From: Altererythrobacter sp. C41
Lineage (GTDB): Bacteria; Pseudomonadota; Alphaproteobacteria; Sphingomonadales; Sphingomonadaceae
Direction: 5' to 3'
NCBI RefSeq assembly: GCF_016803135.1
Contig: NZ_JAEVFE010000009.1
Location: 1-64,000, forward strand
DNA: 64,000 nt
Shown: piece by piece, positions 52,110-62,622 of the stretch
Position numbering within the stretch: the first letter of the stretch is position 1
How the letters are laid out: each line of letters opens with the position of its first letter
The notes under the pieces: generated by a model
What the model was told of the DNA's origin: nothing
What the model saw: the letters and a program-made list of their open reading frames with translations, nothing else
Databases searched by the model: none
Translations under genes and position numbers: made by a program

Positions 52110-53873
52110 ATGGCCGGCGAGATCGCACCTTCCCCCGCACTGACGGATGCTCTGGTCATCCTCGGCGCGGCGGGTATCGTGATCCCGGTATTCACCCGCT
52201 TCCGCATCACCCCGGTCATCGGGTTCATCCTGATCGGCATTGCCGTCGGGCCGTTCGGGCTCGGCAAGCTGATCTACGAGTATCCGCTGCTCGGCCATGT
52301 AACGATCAGCGATCCCGAGGTGCTGGCGCCTTTCGCCGAGTTCGGGATCATTCTGCTGCTCTTCACGATCGGTCTCGAACTCTCGTTCAACCGATTGTGG
52401 CAAATGCGAAAACTCGTTTTTGGCCTTGGCGCGCTCGAACTGTTCATCATCGGATCGTGCATCGCCATCGGCCTGTCCATGATGGGCCAGTACTGGACCG
52501 GCGCGCTGGGCCTCGGCCTTGCCCTGGCGCTGTCCTCGACCGCGATCGTGCTGCCGATCTCGGGCACGCACACACCGGTCGGACGCGCCGCGCTGTCGAT
52601 GCTGCTGTTCGAGGATATCGCGATCGTCCCGATCATCTTCCTGCTCGGCGCCATGGCGCCCAACGCGCAGGCGGAGGGGTGGGAGGGCCTCGTCGGCACC
52701 CTGTGGCAAGGCGGGCTGGTGATCGTCGCGCTGCTGGTCGTGGGCCGGATCGCCCTGCCCCGCCTGTTCGCCCAAGCCGCGCGCACCAAGAGCCCCGAAC
52801 TGTTCCTTGCGGCGAGCCTGCTGGTCGTGATCGGCGCCAGCCTCGCCACCGCGGTCGTCGGTCTTTCGCCGATCGTCGGCGCGCTCATCGCAGGGCTGCT
52901 GATCGCCGAGACCGAGTATCACGGCGAAGTCGAAGCGATCATCGAGCCGTTCAAGGGCCTCGCGCTCGGGATCTTCCTCATCACCGTCGGAATGAGCATC
53001 GACCTGACGACGATCTGGGAGAACATCGGCGCCATCGCGCTCGCGGTGGTGCTGGTGCTGGGTTTCAAGGCGCTCGTCACCGGCCTCCTGCTGCGCATCA
53101 TGGGCGCGCGCCGCAGCACGGCTGCCGAAACGGCCGTGCTCATGGCCAGCCCGTCCGAGACCACGCTGATCGTGCTGGCGGGCGCGACTTCGGCCCTGCT
53201 GATCCAGCCCGGCACGGCGCAGTTCTGGCAGATCGTCACCGCTATCGGCCTGACGATCACGCCGATCCTCGCCAAGTTCGGCAGGGCGATCGCCCGGCGC
53301 ATCGACAGCGTGCCCGAACTGCCGCCTGAATACAGCGAGGATCCGCGCGTGATCGTCGTCGGATCGGGACGGGTCGGCCGTCTGGTGGCGGACATGCTCA
53401 CCGTCCACAACAAGCCCTACATCGCACTCGATTCCGACACCGACATGGTCGACCGCACCAAGCGCGACGGCTACCGCGTGCTTTACTGCGACGCATCGCG
53501 CCGCGACGCCCTGGAGAGAGTGGGTCTGAAAAGCGCCCTCGCCGTGGTTCTGACGATGGACGAGCCCGTGCTGGTCCAGCGGCTCGTGCAGAAGATCCGC
53601 CGGCAGCATCCGGACCTGCTGATCGTCGCCCGCGCCCGCGATTCGCACCATGCTGGCGAACTCTACCGAGTTGGCGCCAGCCATGCCGTGCCCGAGACGC
53701 TCGAAAGCTCGCTCCAGCTATCCGAGGCGGTGCTGGCCGATATCGGAGTGCCGATGGGCCCGGTGATCGCCTCTATCCACGAGAAGCGGGACCAGCTTCG
53801 GGAACAGATCCGTCAGGAAGGCGCGCTTCAGTACAAGCCCAAGCTGCGTACGACCACGGCCGAAGCCGGCTGA
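52110..53873 (+). CDS. KefB-type cation:proton antiporter with TrkA-N domain
   Basis: The 587-residue CPA2 protein has 12-13 membrane helices (about 10-400) with GLELSFNRLWQMRKLVFGLG and TAIVLPISGTHTPVGRAALS, and the transport motif LLFEDIAIVPIIFLLGAM. The cytoplasmic RCK/TrkA-N domain begins DPRVIVVGSGRVGRLVADML, a nucleotide-binding GxGxxG. In E. coli KefB/C release K+ under glutathione-adduct control. Only the general class is sure; no ancillary KefF/G gene is adjacent. Confidence 0.9.
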   Translation: MAGEIAPSPALTDALVILGAAGIVIPVFTRFRITPVIGFILIGIAVGPFGLGKLIYEYPLLGHVTISDPEVLAPFAEFGIILLLFTIGLELSFNRLWQMRKLVFGLGALELFIIGSCIAIGLSMMGQYWTGALGLGLALALSSTAIVLPISGTHTPVGRAALSMLLFEDIAIVPIIFLLGAMAPNAQAEGWEGLVGTLWQGGLVIVALLVVGRIALPRLFAQAARTKSPELFLAASLLVVIGASLATAVVGLSPIVGALIAGLLIAETEYHGEVEAIIEPFKGLALGIFLITVGMSIDLTTIWENIGAIALAVVLVLGFKALVTGLLLRIMGARRSTAAETAVLMASPSETTLIVLAGATSALLIQPGTAQFWQIVTAIGLTITPILAKFGRAIARRIDSVPELPPEYSEDPRVIVVGSGRVGRLVADMLTVHNKPYIALDSDTDMVDRTKRDGYRVLYCDASRRDALERVGLKSALAVVLTMDEPVLVQRLVQKIRRQHPDLLIVARARDSHHAGELYRVGASHAVPETLESSLQLSEAVLADIGVPMGPVIASIHEKRDQLREQIRQEGALQYKPKLRTTTAEAG

Positions 53874-53932
53874 GCACACCGGCCGTGAACTCTCCCCCGC
53901 TCCATGCGTTGAGCGATGAAAGGAGAGTTCAG

Positions 53933-54103
53933 ATGACCGACCGCAATCCGGCGAAACCCGAACCGAACGAAGAGAAGTTCAAGCCCCAGAACGTGGCGAA
54001 AGACCAGAAGCACGAGGCGAACCAGCCCGCCGATACCCGCGGGCGCGATCTGCCGCGCGGCAGCGAACCCGAGACCCGCGGCGCCAGCAACGTGCGCCGG
54101 TAA
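53933..54103 (+). CDS. 56-residue highly charged protein
   Basis: A small hydrophilic protein (MTDRNPAKPEPNEEKFKPQN...) rich in Pro, Glu, Asn, Lys and Arg with a single Phe and no Trp, Tyr or Cys. AAAGGAGAG lies 7 nt before the ATG. It looks disordered, like the 52-residue protein at 42484. It ends 5 bp before the alaS stop (convergent). Function unknown. Confidence 0.68.
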   Translation: MTDRNPAKPEPNEEKFKPQNVAKDQKHEANQPADTRGRDLPRGSEPETRGASNVRR

Positions 54104-54108
54104 GGACT

Positions 54109-56766
54109 TCAGGTCGCCGCGAGCGCGGTCTTTACCGCGGCGACGGCGTCGTCCGCTTTCGCGCCGTTCGGCCCGCCACCCTGCGCCATATCCGCGCGGC
54201 CACCGCCGCCCTTGCCGCCCAGCGCCTCGACACCCTTGCGCACGAGCGCGATGGCATCGAACCGGCCGGCAAGATCGCCGGTCACCGCCACCGCGATCGC
54301 CGCGCGCCCCTCGTTGACCGCCACCGCGGTCGCCACGCCGGAACCGAGACGCTTCTTCGCCTCGTCCAGCAGGCCGCGCAGTTCCTTGGGATCGAGGCCC
54401 TGCAGCACCTGACCGGAGAACTTCACGCCGCCGACATCCTCGTCTGCAGGCCCTTGCGCGGCGGCGCCGCCGCCACCGAGCGCAAGCTGCTTTTTCGCTT
54501 CCGCGAGCTCGCGCTCCAGCCGCTTCCGCTCATCGACCAGCGCGGCAACACGCGCCTCGACTTCTTCCGGAGCAGCCTTGATCGTGCCGGCGACCGCTTT
54601 CAGCGCCTCCTCGCGTCCGACCAGCCACTGGCGCGCCGCCTCGCCGGTCAGGGCCTCGATCCGGCGCACGCCAGAGGAAACCGCGCTCTCCGAAACGATG
54701 CGGAACAGGCCGATGTCGCCCGTGGCGCGAACGTGCGTGCCCCCGCACAGCTCGACCGAGTAGTTGCGCCCGCCGCCGGCTCTGCGGCCCATCGACAGGA
54801 CGCGCACTTCCTCGCCGTATTTTTCGCCGAACAGCGCCAGCGCCCCGGCCGCGACAGCATCGTCCGGGCTCATCAGACGGGTGGCGACTTCCTCGTTGGC
54901 GCGGATTTCGGCGTTCACCTCGGCCTCGACCGCAGCGATGTCCGCGTCAGTCAAGGGCTTGGGGTGCGAGAAGTCGAAGCGGAGGCGATCGGCCGCGACG
55001 AGCGAGCCCTTCTGCGTCACATGGTCGCCGAGCCGGTTGCGCAGCGCTGCGTGGACGAGGTGGGTCGCCGAATGGTTCGCGCGAATCTGGTCGCGCCGCT
55101 CCGCGTCGACGGTCAGATGCACGCTGTCGCCCACCGCGACCCTGCCGGCGTCGATCCGGCCGTGATGCGCGTGCAGGCGGCCGAGCGGCTTGGACGTGTC
55201 GGTGACCGCGATCCGCAACCCTTCCGGCGTCGAGATCGTGCCGGCGTCGCCGCTTTGCCCGCCGCTCTCGCCGTAGAACGGGGTCTGGTTGGTCAGCACC
55301 ATGACCTCATCGCCAGTATGGGCTGAATCGACCTCGGCGCCGCCGCGGATGATCGCGACGACGCGTCCCTCGCCCTCCGTGGCGGAATAGCCGGTGAACT
55401 CGGTACTGCCCTCGCGTTCGGCGATGTCGAACCACAGCTCGCTGTCGGCGGTCTGACCCGAGCCCTTCCATGCAGCGCGGGCGGCCTGCTTCTGGCGCTC
55501 CATGGCGGCTTCGAACCCGGCCCGGTCGACTCCGATGCCGCGCGCGCGCAGGGCATCTTCGGTGAGGTCGTAGGGAAAGCCGTAGGTGTCGTAGAGCTTG
55601 AACGCCGTCTCGCCTTCGAGCTCGCCGCCCTCGCCCAGCCCGGCGGTTTCCTCGTCGAGCAGGCGCAGCCCCTTGTCGAGCGTGCGGCGGAACTGCGTCT
55701 CCTCGCGCTCGAGCACTTCCTCGATCAGCGCCTGACCGCGCTGGAGCTCGGGATAGGCCTGGCCCATCTCGGTGACGAGCGTGGGCACGAGGCGGTGCAT
55801 CAGCGGCTGCTCGGCGCCGAGCAGGTGCGCATGCCGCATCGCGCGGCGCATGATGCGGCGCAGGACATAGCCGCGTCCCTCGTTCGACGGCAGCACGCCG
55901 TCCGCCAGCAGGAAACCGCTGGAGCGCAGATGATCGGCGATCACGCGGTGGCTGGCGCGGCGCTCGCCTTCGGCGGCGACGCCGGTCAGGCTCTCGCTCG
56001 CGGCGATCAGGACCTTGAACGTGTCGATGTCGTAGTTGTCGTGCACACCCTGCATGACGGCGGCGATGCGTTCGAGACCCATGCCGGTGTCGATGCTGGG
56101 CTTCGGCAGCTCGGTGCGCGAGCCGTCGGCCGACTGCTCGAATTGCATGAACACGAGGTTCCAGATCTCGATGAAGCGGTCGCCGTCCTCGTCGGGCGAA
56201 CCCGGAGGGCCGCCGGGAATGTGCTCGCCGTGATCGTAGAAGATCTCGCTGCACGGGCCGCAGGGGCCGGTGTCGCCCATCGACCAGAAGTTGTCGCTCG
56301 TCGCGATGCGGATGATCCGCTCTTCGGGCAGGCCCGAGATCTTGCGCCAGAGGTCGAACGCTTCGTCGTCGGTGTGATAGACGGTGGCGGTGAGCTTCTC
56401 CGGCGCGAGGCCCCATTCCTTGGTCAGCAGGGTCCAGGCGTGTTCGATCGCCTGTTCCTTGAAGTAGTCGCCGAACGAGAAGTTGCCGAGCATCTCGAAG
56501 AACGTGTGATGCCGCGCGGTGTAGCCGACGTTGTCGAGGTCGTTGTGCTTGCCCCCGGCGCGCACGCATTTCTGGCTCGACACGGCGGTCGGCGCGGGCG
56601 GGGTCTCGAGGCCGGTGAACACGTTCTTGAAAGGCACCATGCCCGCGTTGACGAACATCAGCGTGGGATCGTTGTAGGGCACCAGCGGCGCACTCGGCAC
56701 CGGCGCGTGGCCCGCGCGCGCGAAATAGTCGATGAAGGACCGGCGAACGTCGTTGGTCGAAATCAT
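54109..56766 (-). CDS. alaS: Alanyl-tRNA synthetase
   Basis: The 885-residue enzyme is full length. The class II catalytic domain begins with [20 protein letters not shown], then [17 protein letters not shown] and [20 protein letters not shown]-type motif (the window reads [20 protein letters not shown]). The editing domain carries zinc ligands [14 protein letters not shown] (HxxxH) and [15 protein letters not shown] (CxxxH). The C-terminal C-Ala domain has the AAxAGG-like DlaxRfdai region ending VKTALAAT. It is transcribed toward the small charged gene. Confidence 0.97.
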   Translation of the reverse strand: MISTNDVRRSFIDYFARAGHAPVPSAPLVPYNDPTLMFVNAGMVPFKNVFTGLETPPAPTAVSSQKCVRAGGKHNDLDNVGYTARHHTFFEMLGNFSFGDYFKEQAIEHAWTLLTKEWGLAPEKLTATVYHTDDEAFDLWRKISGLPEERIIRIATSDNFWSMGDTGPCGPCSEIFYDHGEHIPGGPPGSPDEDGDRFIEIWNLVFMQFEQSADGSRTELPKPSIDTGMGLERIAAVMQGVHDNYDIDTFKVLIAASESLTGVAAEGERRASHRVIADHLRSSGFLLADGVLPSNEGRGYVLRRIMRRAMRHAHLLGAEQPLMHRLVPTLVTEMGQAYPELQRGQALIEEVLEREETQFRRTLDKGLRLLDEETAGLGEGGELEGETAFKLYDTYGFPYDLTEDALRARGIGVDRAGFEAAMERQKQAARAAWKGSGQTADSELWFDIAEREGSTEFTGYSATEGEGRVVAIIRGGAEVDSAHTGDEVMVLTNQTPFYGESGGQSGDAGTISTPEGLRIAVTDTSKPLGRLHAHHGRIDAGRVAVGDSVHLTVDAERRDQIRANHSATHLVHAALRNRLGDHVTQKGSLVAADRLRFDFSHPKPLTDADIAAVEAEVNAEIRANEEVATRLMSPDDAVAAGALALFGEKYGEEVRVLSMGRRAGGGRNYSVELCGGTHVRATGDIGLFRIVSESAVSSGVRRIEALTGEAARQWLVGREEALKAVAGTIKAAPEEVEARVAALVDERKRLERELAEAKKQLALGGGGAAAQGPADEDVGGVKFSGQVLQGLDPKELRGLLDEAKKRLGSGVATAVAVNEGRAAIAVAVTGDLAGRFDAIALVRKGVEALGGKGGGGRADMAQGGGPNGAKADDAVAAVKTALAAT

Positions 56767-56838
56767 GCAGCGCAGTTAGTTGCTGGAGCGCGGTGCGACA
56801 AGCGGATTAAGGCGCATTCCCCCAGGCCAGGCGGGCGA

Positions 56839-57669
56839 TCAGCCAGCCGGTGCGCGGGCCGTAACGAGCCAGACGGCTGCCTGCAGCGCGACCTGGCCGC
56901 CATCGAGATGATCTTGCAGAAACGCCCGCACGCGTTCGACGAACTGGGCGCGCTCCCCGTTCTCCATCTGCGCGGCCGCGCGCGCGGCAGGCCCGATCGC
57001 AAGGAAGTAGGAGAGCGCGTCCTCGACCGGATCGTCGCCGGCCCCGGCAACATAGGGGAAATCGATCGCCTCGAACGCCGCGTCCCGCCAACCCGCTGCG
57101 GCGAGGATGTGCTCCACCCGTCGCTTGTCGGCGAATGCGAACGGGCCCGGCTGGCCGGGCGGCGGAGGCGCGCCGAGGCCGGAGGGCAGCAGGGCAGTGA
57201 GACCGCTCGCCCATGCATTCTCGGAGGGGTTGCGGAAGCAGGTGAAGGCGAGCCGCGCATCGGCGGCCGCGAGGCGGACGAGATGGGCGAAGGCGGCAAC
57301 CGGATCGGGGAAGAACATCACGCCGTGCCGCGACACGAGGAGGTCGGGCGCGAAACCGCCGCGTGTCCAGCGGGAGGCATCGCCGAGCTCGAAAGCGAGG
57401 TTCGGCAGGCCTGCGCCCCGCTCCCGCGCGGCGGCGAGAAGTTCGTCGCTGACGTCGACCCCGATCACCTGCGCGCCCGGGTTGGCGCCGGCAAGGGCGA
57501 GCGAGACTTCGCCCGCCCCGCAGCCGATGTCGAGCGCGCCGGCGAAAGGTGCATCGGCGGCTGCGGTCAGCATGCGCCGGGTCAGAGCCGCGAAGCTGCG
57601 GTCGGTCCGTTGCCACTCGGCCGCCCAGGTACGTCCGACACGTCCTTCCCACTCGGCCTTGTCGGTCAT
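56839..57669 (-). CDS. Class I SAM-dependent methyltransferase
   Basis: The 276-residue protein has the Rossmann SAM site ALDIGCGAGEVSLALAGANP (about 42-62), VIGVDVSDELLAAARERGAG (motif II, acidic at the strand end) and DLLVSRHGVMFFPDPVAAFA (motif IV). The C-terminal half has DKRRVEHILAAAGWRDAAFE. It fits the broad UbiE/Methyltransf_11-25 group; a substrate cannot be given. It lies 72 bp upstream of alaS on the same strand. Confidence 0.85.
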   Translation of the reverse strand: MTDKAEWEGRVGRTWAAEWQRTDRSFAALTRRMLTAAADAPFAGALDIGCGAGEVSLALAGANPGAQVIGVDVSDELLAAARERGAGLPNLAFELGDASRWTRGGFAPDLLVSRHGVMFFPDPVAAFAHLVRLAAADARLAFTCFRNPSENAWASGLTALLPSGLGAPPPPGQPGPFAFADKRRVEHILAAAGWRDAAFEAIDFPYVAGAGDDPVEDALSYFLAIGPAARAAAQMENGERAQFVERVRAFLQDHLDGGQVALQAAVWLVTARAPAG

Positions 57670-58218
57670 GGAATGCGCTCCTCGGCTGCTGTGCGGCGAG
57701 ACGGCGGCGTCTTCGCGAATCGGACGTCTTCTTCAGATGGTACTACGAGATCGTAGCCGGCGGACCGTATCCGTCCATGGCGCACCGCGTAAGTCGACCT
57801 GGCGCGCAGCCGTGAAAGTTGTCTGGACCATGCCGCGCCGGGGCGAGGGATCGTTCTTGTGGATCAGCTGACCGCAATCGTGCTGGAAGATCGCGCCGGA
57901 TCATATCCGCTGATCATCATGTGGGGCGCAGCCGTGGATCCCCGGTGCGACCGCTTCCAAGCGCACCGGCCAATCACTCATGAATCGTTGCCGGTCGTCT
58001 CGAGATTCAGCCGGGGAGGAGTGCCTAGGACCGCGCCCCGCTTGTTTCCGAATCACCTTCGCGGACGGTCAGGACGTGCCCGCTCCTCGTTGCCAAAGGA
58101 CAATCGGGAAATGATCGGCTGTCTCCGCCAAACGCTAATTTGGCACGACCGACCCGGCGATCTCTCGCCCTCGGAAGGCCTCGGAGCGACCCACGGCCGG
58201 CCCATCTCCATCAAAGGA
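57670..58218. other. Gene-free stretch between recA and a methyltransferase
   Basis: I see no convincing gene here. The longest frame, 57859-58299 on the plus strand, has no Shine-Dalgarno, no family motif and a composition (many Arg, Pro, Ser, Cys) unlike its neighbours; it also runs through the recA hairpin. No tRNA or clear hairpin cluster is seen. Promoter signals for the methyltransferase may lie near 57670-57750 but are not readable with confidence. Confidence 0.4.
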
Positions 58219-58257
58219 GAAACCGGCGCGGCTCCGTATGGTGCGCGCGCCGGTTTC
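58219..58257 (-). terminator. Hairpin after recA
   Basis: GAAACCGGCGCG (58219-58230) pairs perfectly with CGCGCCGGTTTC (58246-58257) around a 15-nt loop, 45 bp past the recA stop. On the minus strand it is followed by TCCTTTG, a weak T-run. It is a probable terminator. Confidence 0.6.
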
Positions 58258-58301
58258 CCGTTTTCCCGGGCGCCCTGCAGCGCCCGCTTGAGGCGGTGAT
58301 G

Positions 58302-59360
58302 TCAGTCGTCCGCGTCCGGACCCGTCATCATCTCCTCGGCGACTTCGTCGGTCCGGCCGCGGATGGCGGCTTCCAACCTGTCGCAAACTTCGGGATTGTC
58401 CTTGAGATACTGCTTGGCGTTCTCGCGGCCCTGGCCGATGCGGATCGAGTCGTAGCTGAACCAGCTCCCCGATTTTTCCACGATCCCTGCCTTGACCCCG
58501 AGATCGAGGATCTCGCCGATCTTCGAGATGCCTTCCCCGTACATGATGTCGAACTCGACCTGCTTGAACGGCGGAGCGACCTTGTTCTTGACCACTTTCA
58601 CCCGGGTCGAGTTGCCGATGATCTCGTCGCGGTCCTTGATCTGCCCGGTGCGGCGGATGTCGAGCCGCACGCTGGCGTAGAACTTGAGTGCGTTGCCACC
58701 GGTCGTCGTTTCCGGATTGCCGTACATGACGCCGATCTTCATCCGTAGCTGGTTGATGAAGATCACCATGCACTTCGAACGGTTGATCGAGCCGGTCAGC
58801 TTGCGCAGCGACTGGCTCATCAGACGGGCCTGCAGGCCGACGTGGCTGTCGCCCATCTCGCCCTCGATCTCGGCGCGCGGAACCAGCGCGGCAACCGAGT
58901 CGACCACCAGCACGTCGATCGCGTTCGAGCGCACCAGCGTATCGGTGATTTCGAGCGCCTGCTCGCCGGTGTCCGGCTGCGAGACGATCAGCTCGTCGAT
59001 GTCGACGCCCAGCTTCTTGGCATAGACGGGATCGAGCGCGTGTTCGGCATCGACGAACGCGGCGGTGCCGCCGTTCTTCTGCGCTTCGGCGATCACGTGC
59101 AGCGCGAGCGTCGTCTTGCCCGAGCTTTCGGGTCCATAGACTTCGATCACCCGGCCGCGCGGCAAGCCGCCGACGCCGAGTGCGATGTCGAGACCGAGCG
59201 AACCGGTCGAAATCGCTTCGACCTGCATCGCTTCCTTCTGGCCCAGCTTCATCGCCGAACCCTTGCCGAATGCGCGGTCGATCTGTGCCAGGGCGGCGTC
59301 GAGCGCCTTTTGACGGTCCACGTTGCTTTCCTTCTCAACCAGCTTCAGTTCGGCCGCCAT
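58302..59360 (-). CDS. recA: Recombinase RecA
   Basis: RecA performs strand exchange and triggers LexA self-cleavage. The 352 residues have the Walker [16 protein letters not shown] near 74-88 and [19 protein letters not shown]. They also have the Walker B strand [17 protein letters not shown], loop L1 [18 protein letters not shown], loop L2 [20 protein letters not shown], and an acidic C-terminus [23 protein letters not shown] lies before the ATG. Upstream is a GTTC-N7-GTTC LexA box. Confidence 0.98.
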   Translation of the reverse strand: MAAELKLVEKESNVDRQKALDAALAQIDRAFGKGSAMKLGQKEAMQVEAISTGSLGLDIALGVGGLPRGRVIEVYGPESSGKTTLALHVIAEAQKNGGTAAFVDAEHALDPVYAKKLGVDIDELIVSQPDTGEQALEITDTLVRSNAIDVLVVDSVAALVPRAEIEGEMGDSHVGLQARLMSQSLRKLTGSINRSKCMVIFINQLRMKIGVMYGNPETTTGGNALKFYASVRLDIRRTGQIKDRDEIIGNSTRVKVVKNKVAPPFKQVEFDIMYGEGISKIGEILDLGVKAGIVEKSGSWFSYDSIRIGQGRENAKQYLKDNPEVCDRLEAAIRGRTDEVAEEMMTGPDADD

Positions 59361-59437
59361 CGCATGGGCTCCTTCGCTTGCCTAGGGCTTCGTTCCCGTT
59401 ATCGACTGATGCGCTATGTATCCGCTTTGTTCCATCA

Positions 59438-59452
59438 GAACAAGAGCAGAAC
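59438..59452 (-). promoter_or_regulatory. LexA (SOS) box upstream of recA
   Basis: On the minus strand the sequence is GTTC-TGCTCTT-GTTC, an exact alphaproteobacterial LexA box, 77 bp before the recA ATG. An adjoining inverted GTTC/GAAC pair follows (GTTCTGATGGAAC). This fits SOS control of recA. Confidence 0.85.
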
Positions 59453-59507
59453 GAATATTTTCTCGCCAAGGCGTGAAATGGCGGATTTCCCGCCGGTTCT
59501 TGGCCGA

Positions 59508-61097
59508 TCAGCGGTGCACCGAGCGGGCTCGCCAGCGGATTTTCCGATCCGAATTGGCGGGAATCGTCGTCTCGATCACCCGCTCGCCGTCCTTGATCCG
59601 GAGGCCGCGCCCGCGAACTTCCCAATCGGCCGCTGTGCCGAGCCGGATGCGCAGACGCGCCGGATGATCGAGGGCGTTCGCGATCTCGGCCTCCATCCGC
59701 ACCCACTTCTCGGGCTCCGCCGCCGGATCGTGCTCGCTCGTGCGCGTGCAGGCGACCTGCACACGGCTGCTGGTGCCGAGCGCGATCTCGACGTCCTGGC
59801 CGCGCGCATAGTCGCGCAGGCGCTCTTCCCCGACCAGCAGCGGGCCGTGGGACGATGGCTCGAACACCGCGACGCCGCCCGACGGCAGCGCCACGCCGAG
59901 GCCGTGCGCTTCGTCGTTGACCGTCGTCAGCAACCGCTCGGCCGGGCGAAACTCCTCGTCGCTCTGACGACTCGCCCGGCATCCGATCTCGTAGATCAAT
60001 TCACCCTCGACCTCGTCCTTCTGCAGGAAGGCGACCTGCTTCAGGCCTTTCGCCGCGACGGTGACAGGCTCCGGTACGCGGTAGAGTTTCAGGTCGCCGA
60101 GCTCCTCCTCCGCGGCCATCATCGCCGCGGGCGAAGCCATGCTCTGCACGCGCGCTCCGGTGACGATGATGGCGTCGGCCATCGGCGGCGGAGGGGGAGC
60201 CGGCGGCGGCGGAGGCGGGGGAGGCAGATAAGCGATCGGCGATCCGCTCGCCGTGCTGCCGATCGGATAGCAGGTCAGCCGCAGCGGCTCCGCCACCGGC
60301 TGATCGGCCAGGTCCCGGTAGTCGCTCTCGACGTTGAGGCGGCCTGCCACAGCCATCAGCTCGGCATCGGGAAACGACTGCCCGTTGTCGTTGAGCAGGG
60401 TGAGCCAGGAAGTCAGCCCGAGTGCGACTCCGCCCTTCCCGTCGCCCTCGCCCAGCGTCGCCACGTAGTTCGCCTGCCAGTCGAAGCCCCAGGCGAGATA
60501 GGTCAGCACGACCTGATAGGTCCCGCCGCTCGTGTCGCGGGTATCTATCGAGAACACGGGCTGTGCCGAGAGCCCCGCGGGAATGCGGTCGAAGGTCAGC
60601 TTCTCGGGCAGGCCCGCGCAGCGTACCGCCTCGAACCCCTCGCCCGTCTGCAGCACCAGCCCGCCGTCCGCCCGGGTGCGAACGATCGCCGACTCGCTTT
60701 CCGCCACACCGGTCGCCGGATTGGTGCGCGTGATCGTCACCCGGTTGCCGAGCGTGCCGTTCACCAGCGCCGCGGGGGAGAGCAGCTCCGCATTGCGGTT
60801 CTTCTCGATCGTCCCGCCCGGCAGGCCGGTGACGATTGCGGAGACCGCCACCATCCCCTCGGCCACGCCTTCGAAACGCACCGTGCTCTCGCCTGGCGGC
60901 AGGGTGACGGTGCGCGTCTCGCTGATCATCGCGAAGCCTTCGGGGAAGGCGCGGTCCATCGCCTCGTCCGGCCCGCGCTCGGGATCGCGGTAGACGGTGA
61001 CCGCCACCGCGCCGGGAGCCGAGGCATCGACGGTCTCGCGCGCCTGCGCGGCGGCGGAGGCGGCGATCAGCGCGAGGAGGAATGCGGCGCGCCGCAT
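59508..61097 (-). CDS. DUF4139 exported protein, copy 2
   Basis: The 529-residue protein has a signal peptide (about 1-19, MRRAAFLLALIAASAAAQA) and a DUF4139 beta-rich body (VTITRTNPATGVAESESAIV, VVLTYLAWGFDWQANYVATL). A proline run of 8 then 5 (about 288-302) forms a hinge, followed by DAIIVTGARVQSMASPAAMM, then LGDLKLYRVPEPVTVAAKGL. The IIVTGAR string resembles the N-terminal segment of sphingomonad TonB-dependent receptors. The C-terminal domain has DGERVIETTIPANSDRKIRW. It follows the first DUF4139 gene by 13 bp. Function unknown. Confidence 0.83.
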   Translation of the reverse strand: MRRAAFLLALIAASAAAQARETVDASAPGAVAVTVYRDPERGPDEAMDRAFPEGFAMISETRTVTLPPGESTVRFEGVAEGMVAVSAIVTGLPGGTIEKNRNAELLSPAALVNGTLGNRVTITRTNPATGVAESESAIVRTRADGGLVLQTGEGFEAVRCAGLPEKLTFDRIPAGLSAQPVFSIDTRDTSGGTYQVVLTYLAWGFDWQANYVATLGEGDGKGGVALGLTSWLTLLNDNGQSFPDAELMAVAGRLNVESDYRDLADQPVAEPLRLTCYPIGSTASGSPIAYLPPPPPPPPAPPPPPMADAIIVTGARVQSMASPAAMMAAEEELGDLKLYRVPEPVTVAAKGLKQVAFLQKDEVEGELIYEIGCRASRQSDEEFRPAERLLTTVNDEAHGLGVALPSGGVAVFEPSSHGPLLVGEERLRDYARGQDVEIALGTSSRVQVACTRTSEHDPAAEPEKWVRMEAEIANALDHPARLRIRLGTAADWEVRGRGLRIKDGERVIETTIPANSDRKIRWRARSVHR

Positions 61098-61110
61098 CGC
61101 CCGGCGCCGC

Positions 61111-62622
61111 TCAGAACCGCGTTTCGTAAGTCACGCGGATCACGCGCTCGCCCTCGGCGGGCACGGGGACGACCCACTTGCGCCGATCGGCATTGAGCTG
61201 CTCGCCCGGAATGTCCTCGCTGACGACGCGGAAATCGTGGCCCCACCATCCGCGGTCGAGCCCCGCCTGCACCAGATCGACCTCGACCGGGGCGGCCTTG
61301 GCATTGGTCAGCGTGTAGCGCATCGTCGTGCGGTAGAATTGCTTGGGCCGCTCGACGTCGAGCTGCTCGACCACCTCACCGTCGCGGATCACGCGGTAGC
61401 GGGCGCTGCTTTCCCATTCGGCGGAGGTGATCTCCTCGCGGCGTTCCACTTCGGCCTGCACGAAGATATCGAATGCATCGCCGGTGCGCAGCGACAGCTC
61501 GCTGCCCATCGGAGTATGGCCGATGGCGCTCTCGCCGATGAACTGCGGCGTGCCCTGGCTGTCGCGCTGGTAGAAACGCACGGTGCCCGCGGGCAGCGCA
61601 TCGCCGAGCCCGCCCTGCCGAGAGGACGAGAATGCGATCTCGCTCGACACGTTCACCGGCGCATCGTCGTTGGCGAGCCAGCCGACGGTCCGCGCATAGA
61701 CCTTGCGCGCCGGCACGCCCTGCACGTCGAGGAAGCTGACCTGCTTGGTCTGGTTGTTGGCGATCGTGGTGCGGCCCTCGATCGGATAGAGATAGAACTC
61801 ACCGACCTGCTCGCGGCCGGTGCTCTCGGTGCCCGGGCGAACCATGCCCGGCCGCGGCGGAGGCGGCGGCGGATAGCGCCGGTTGCTCGCCGCCGCCGAT
61901 CCCGGGCTGCCGGCGACCAGCAGCGTGTCTGCCCGATGGAACGTCGTGCCGGTCTGATTGGTCAGCGTCACCCAGCCCTGCATGTCGATCGCGCCGGTCG
62001 CCTCGTCGTAGAGCGAAACGTAATCCGCCGACCAGCCGAGCCCGGGCGTGAGATAGCGGATCGAAGCCGGGCGCGCGCCGCCGCGGTCGCTCTCGACCGT
62101 CACCGATAGCGTCGGCCGGGCACGCAGGTTGGGTGGCACGCGGTCGAACACCGTGCGCACCGGCAGCCCGTCGTCGCGAAGAACCTCGATCCGGTCGCCG
62201 ATCTTCACCACCACGCCGCCGGCGGTGGACAGCACCGTCGCGCGCTCGCGCGTCTCGACGCCGGTAGCAGGGTTGGTGCGCACCAGGGTCACCGTTTGCC
62301 CGATCGCCTTCTCCATCAGCTTGGCCGGGGTCAGGAGGTCGAAGTCGAAGTTCTGCTCGACGATCGCCGCGCCGTCCGCCGCGAAGCTCAGCGTCTCGGG
62401 CCGGATCTGCGCGGAGACGTCGGGAAACTCGATCCGGCTGCGCCCCTGCGCGATCGGCAGTTGTCGCACGTCCTGCACCAGCGCCTGGCCGTTGTTGTAG
62501 ATCGTGACCGAAACGTCGCCCTGCGCGGTTTCGTCGGGATCGGTCTGTGCGGGAGCCGCGGTGGAGAGAAGCGCGAGAGACAGAGCCGCCCCGAGTGCGG
62601 CCAACAAGCGATACGTCTTCAC
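61111..62622 (-). CDS. DUF4139 exported protein, copy 1
   Basis: The 503-residue protein has a signal peptide (about 1-24, ending STAAPAQ) and the DUF4139 core: VSVTIYNNGQALVQDVRQLP, VTLVRTNPATGVETRERATV, IRYLTPGLGWSADYVSLYDE and GEFYLYPIEGRTTIANNQTK. A short Pro-rich hinge (YPPPPPPRPG) is present, but not the IIVTGAR string of its neighbour. I chose the GTG at 62622 because GGGGAGGG lies 7 nt upstream; a TTG six codons earlier overlaps that site. The family is mostly found exported in proteobacteria with no assigned role. Confidence 0.83.
   Translation of the reverse strand: MKTYRLLAALGAALSLALLSTAAPAQTDPDETAQGDVSVTIYNNGQALVQDVRQLPIAQGRSRIEFPDVSAQIRPETLSFAADGAAIVEQNFDFDLLTPAKLMEKAIGQTVTLVRTNPATGVETRERATVLSTAGGVVVKIGDRIEVLRDDGLPVRTVFDRVPPNLRARPTLSVTVESDRGGARPASIRYLTPGLGWSADYVSLYDEATGAIDMQGWVTLTNQTGTTFHRADTLLVAGSPGSAAASNRRYPPPPPPRPGMVRPGTESTGREQVGEFYLYPIEGRTTIANNQTKQVSFLDVQGVPARKVYARTVGWLANDDAPVNVSSEIAFSSSRQGGLGDALPAGTVRFYQRDSQGTPQFIGESAIGHTPMGSELSLRTGDAFDIFVQAEVERREEITSAEWESSARYRVIRDGEVVEQLDVERPKQFYRTTMRYTLTNAKAAPVEVDLVQAGLDRGWWGHDFRVVSEDIPGEQLNADRRKWVVPVPAEGERVIRVTYETRF

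Noticed and set aside
57859-58299. 146-codon frame before recA, plus strand
   Set aside because: No Shine-Dalgarno, odd composition, and it reads through the recA hairpin.
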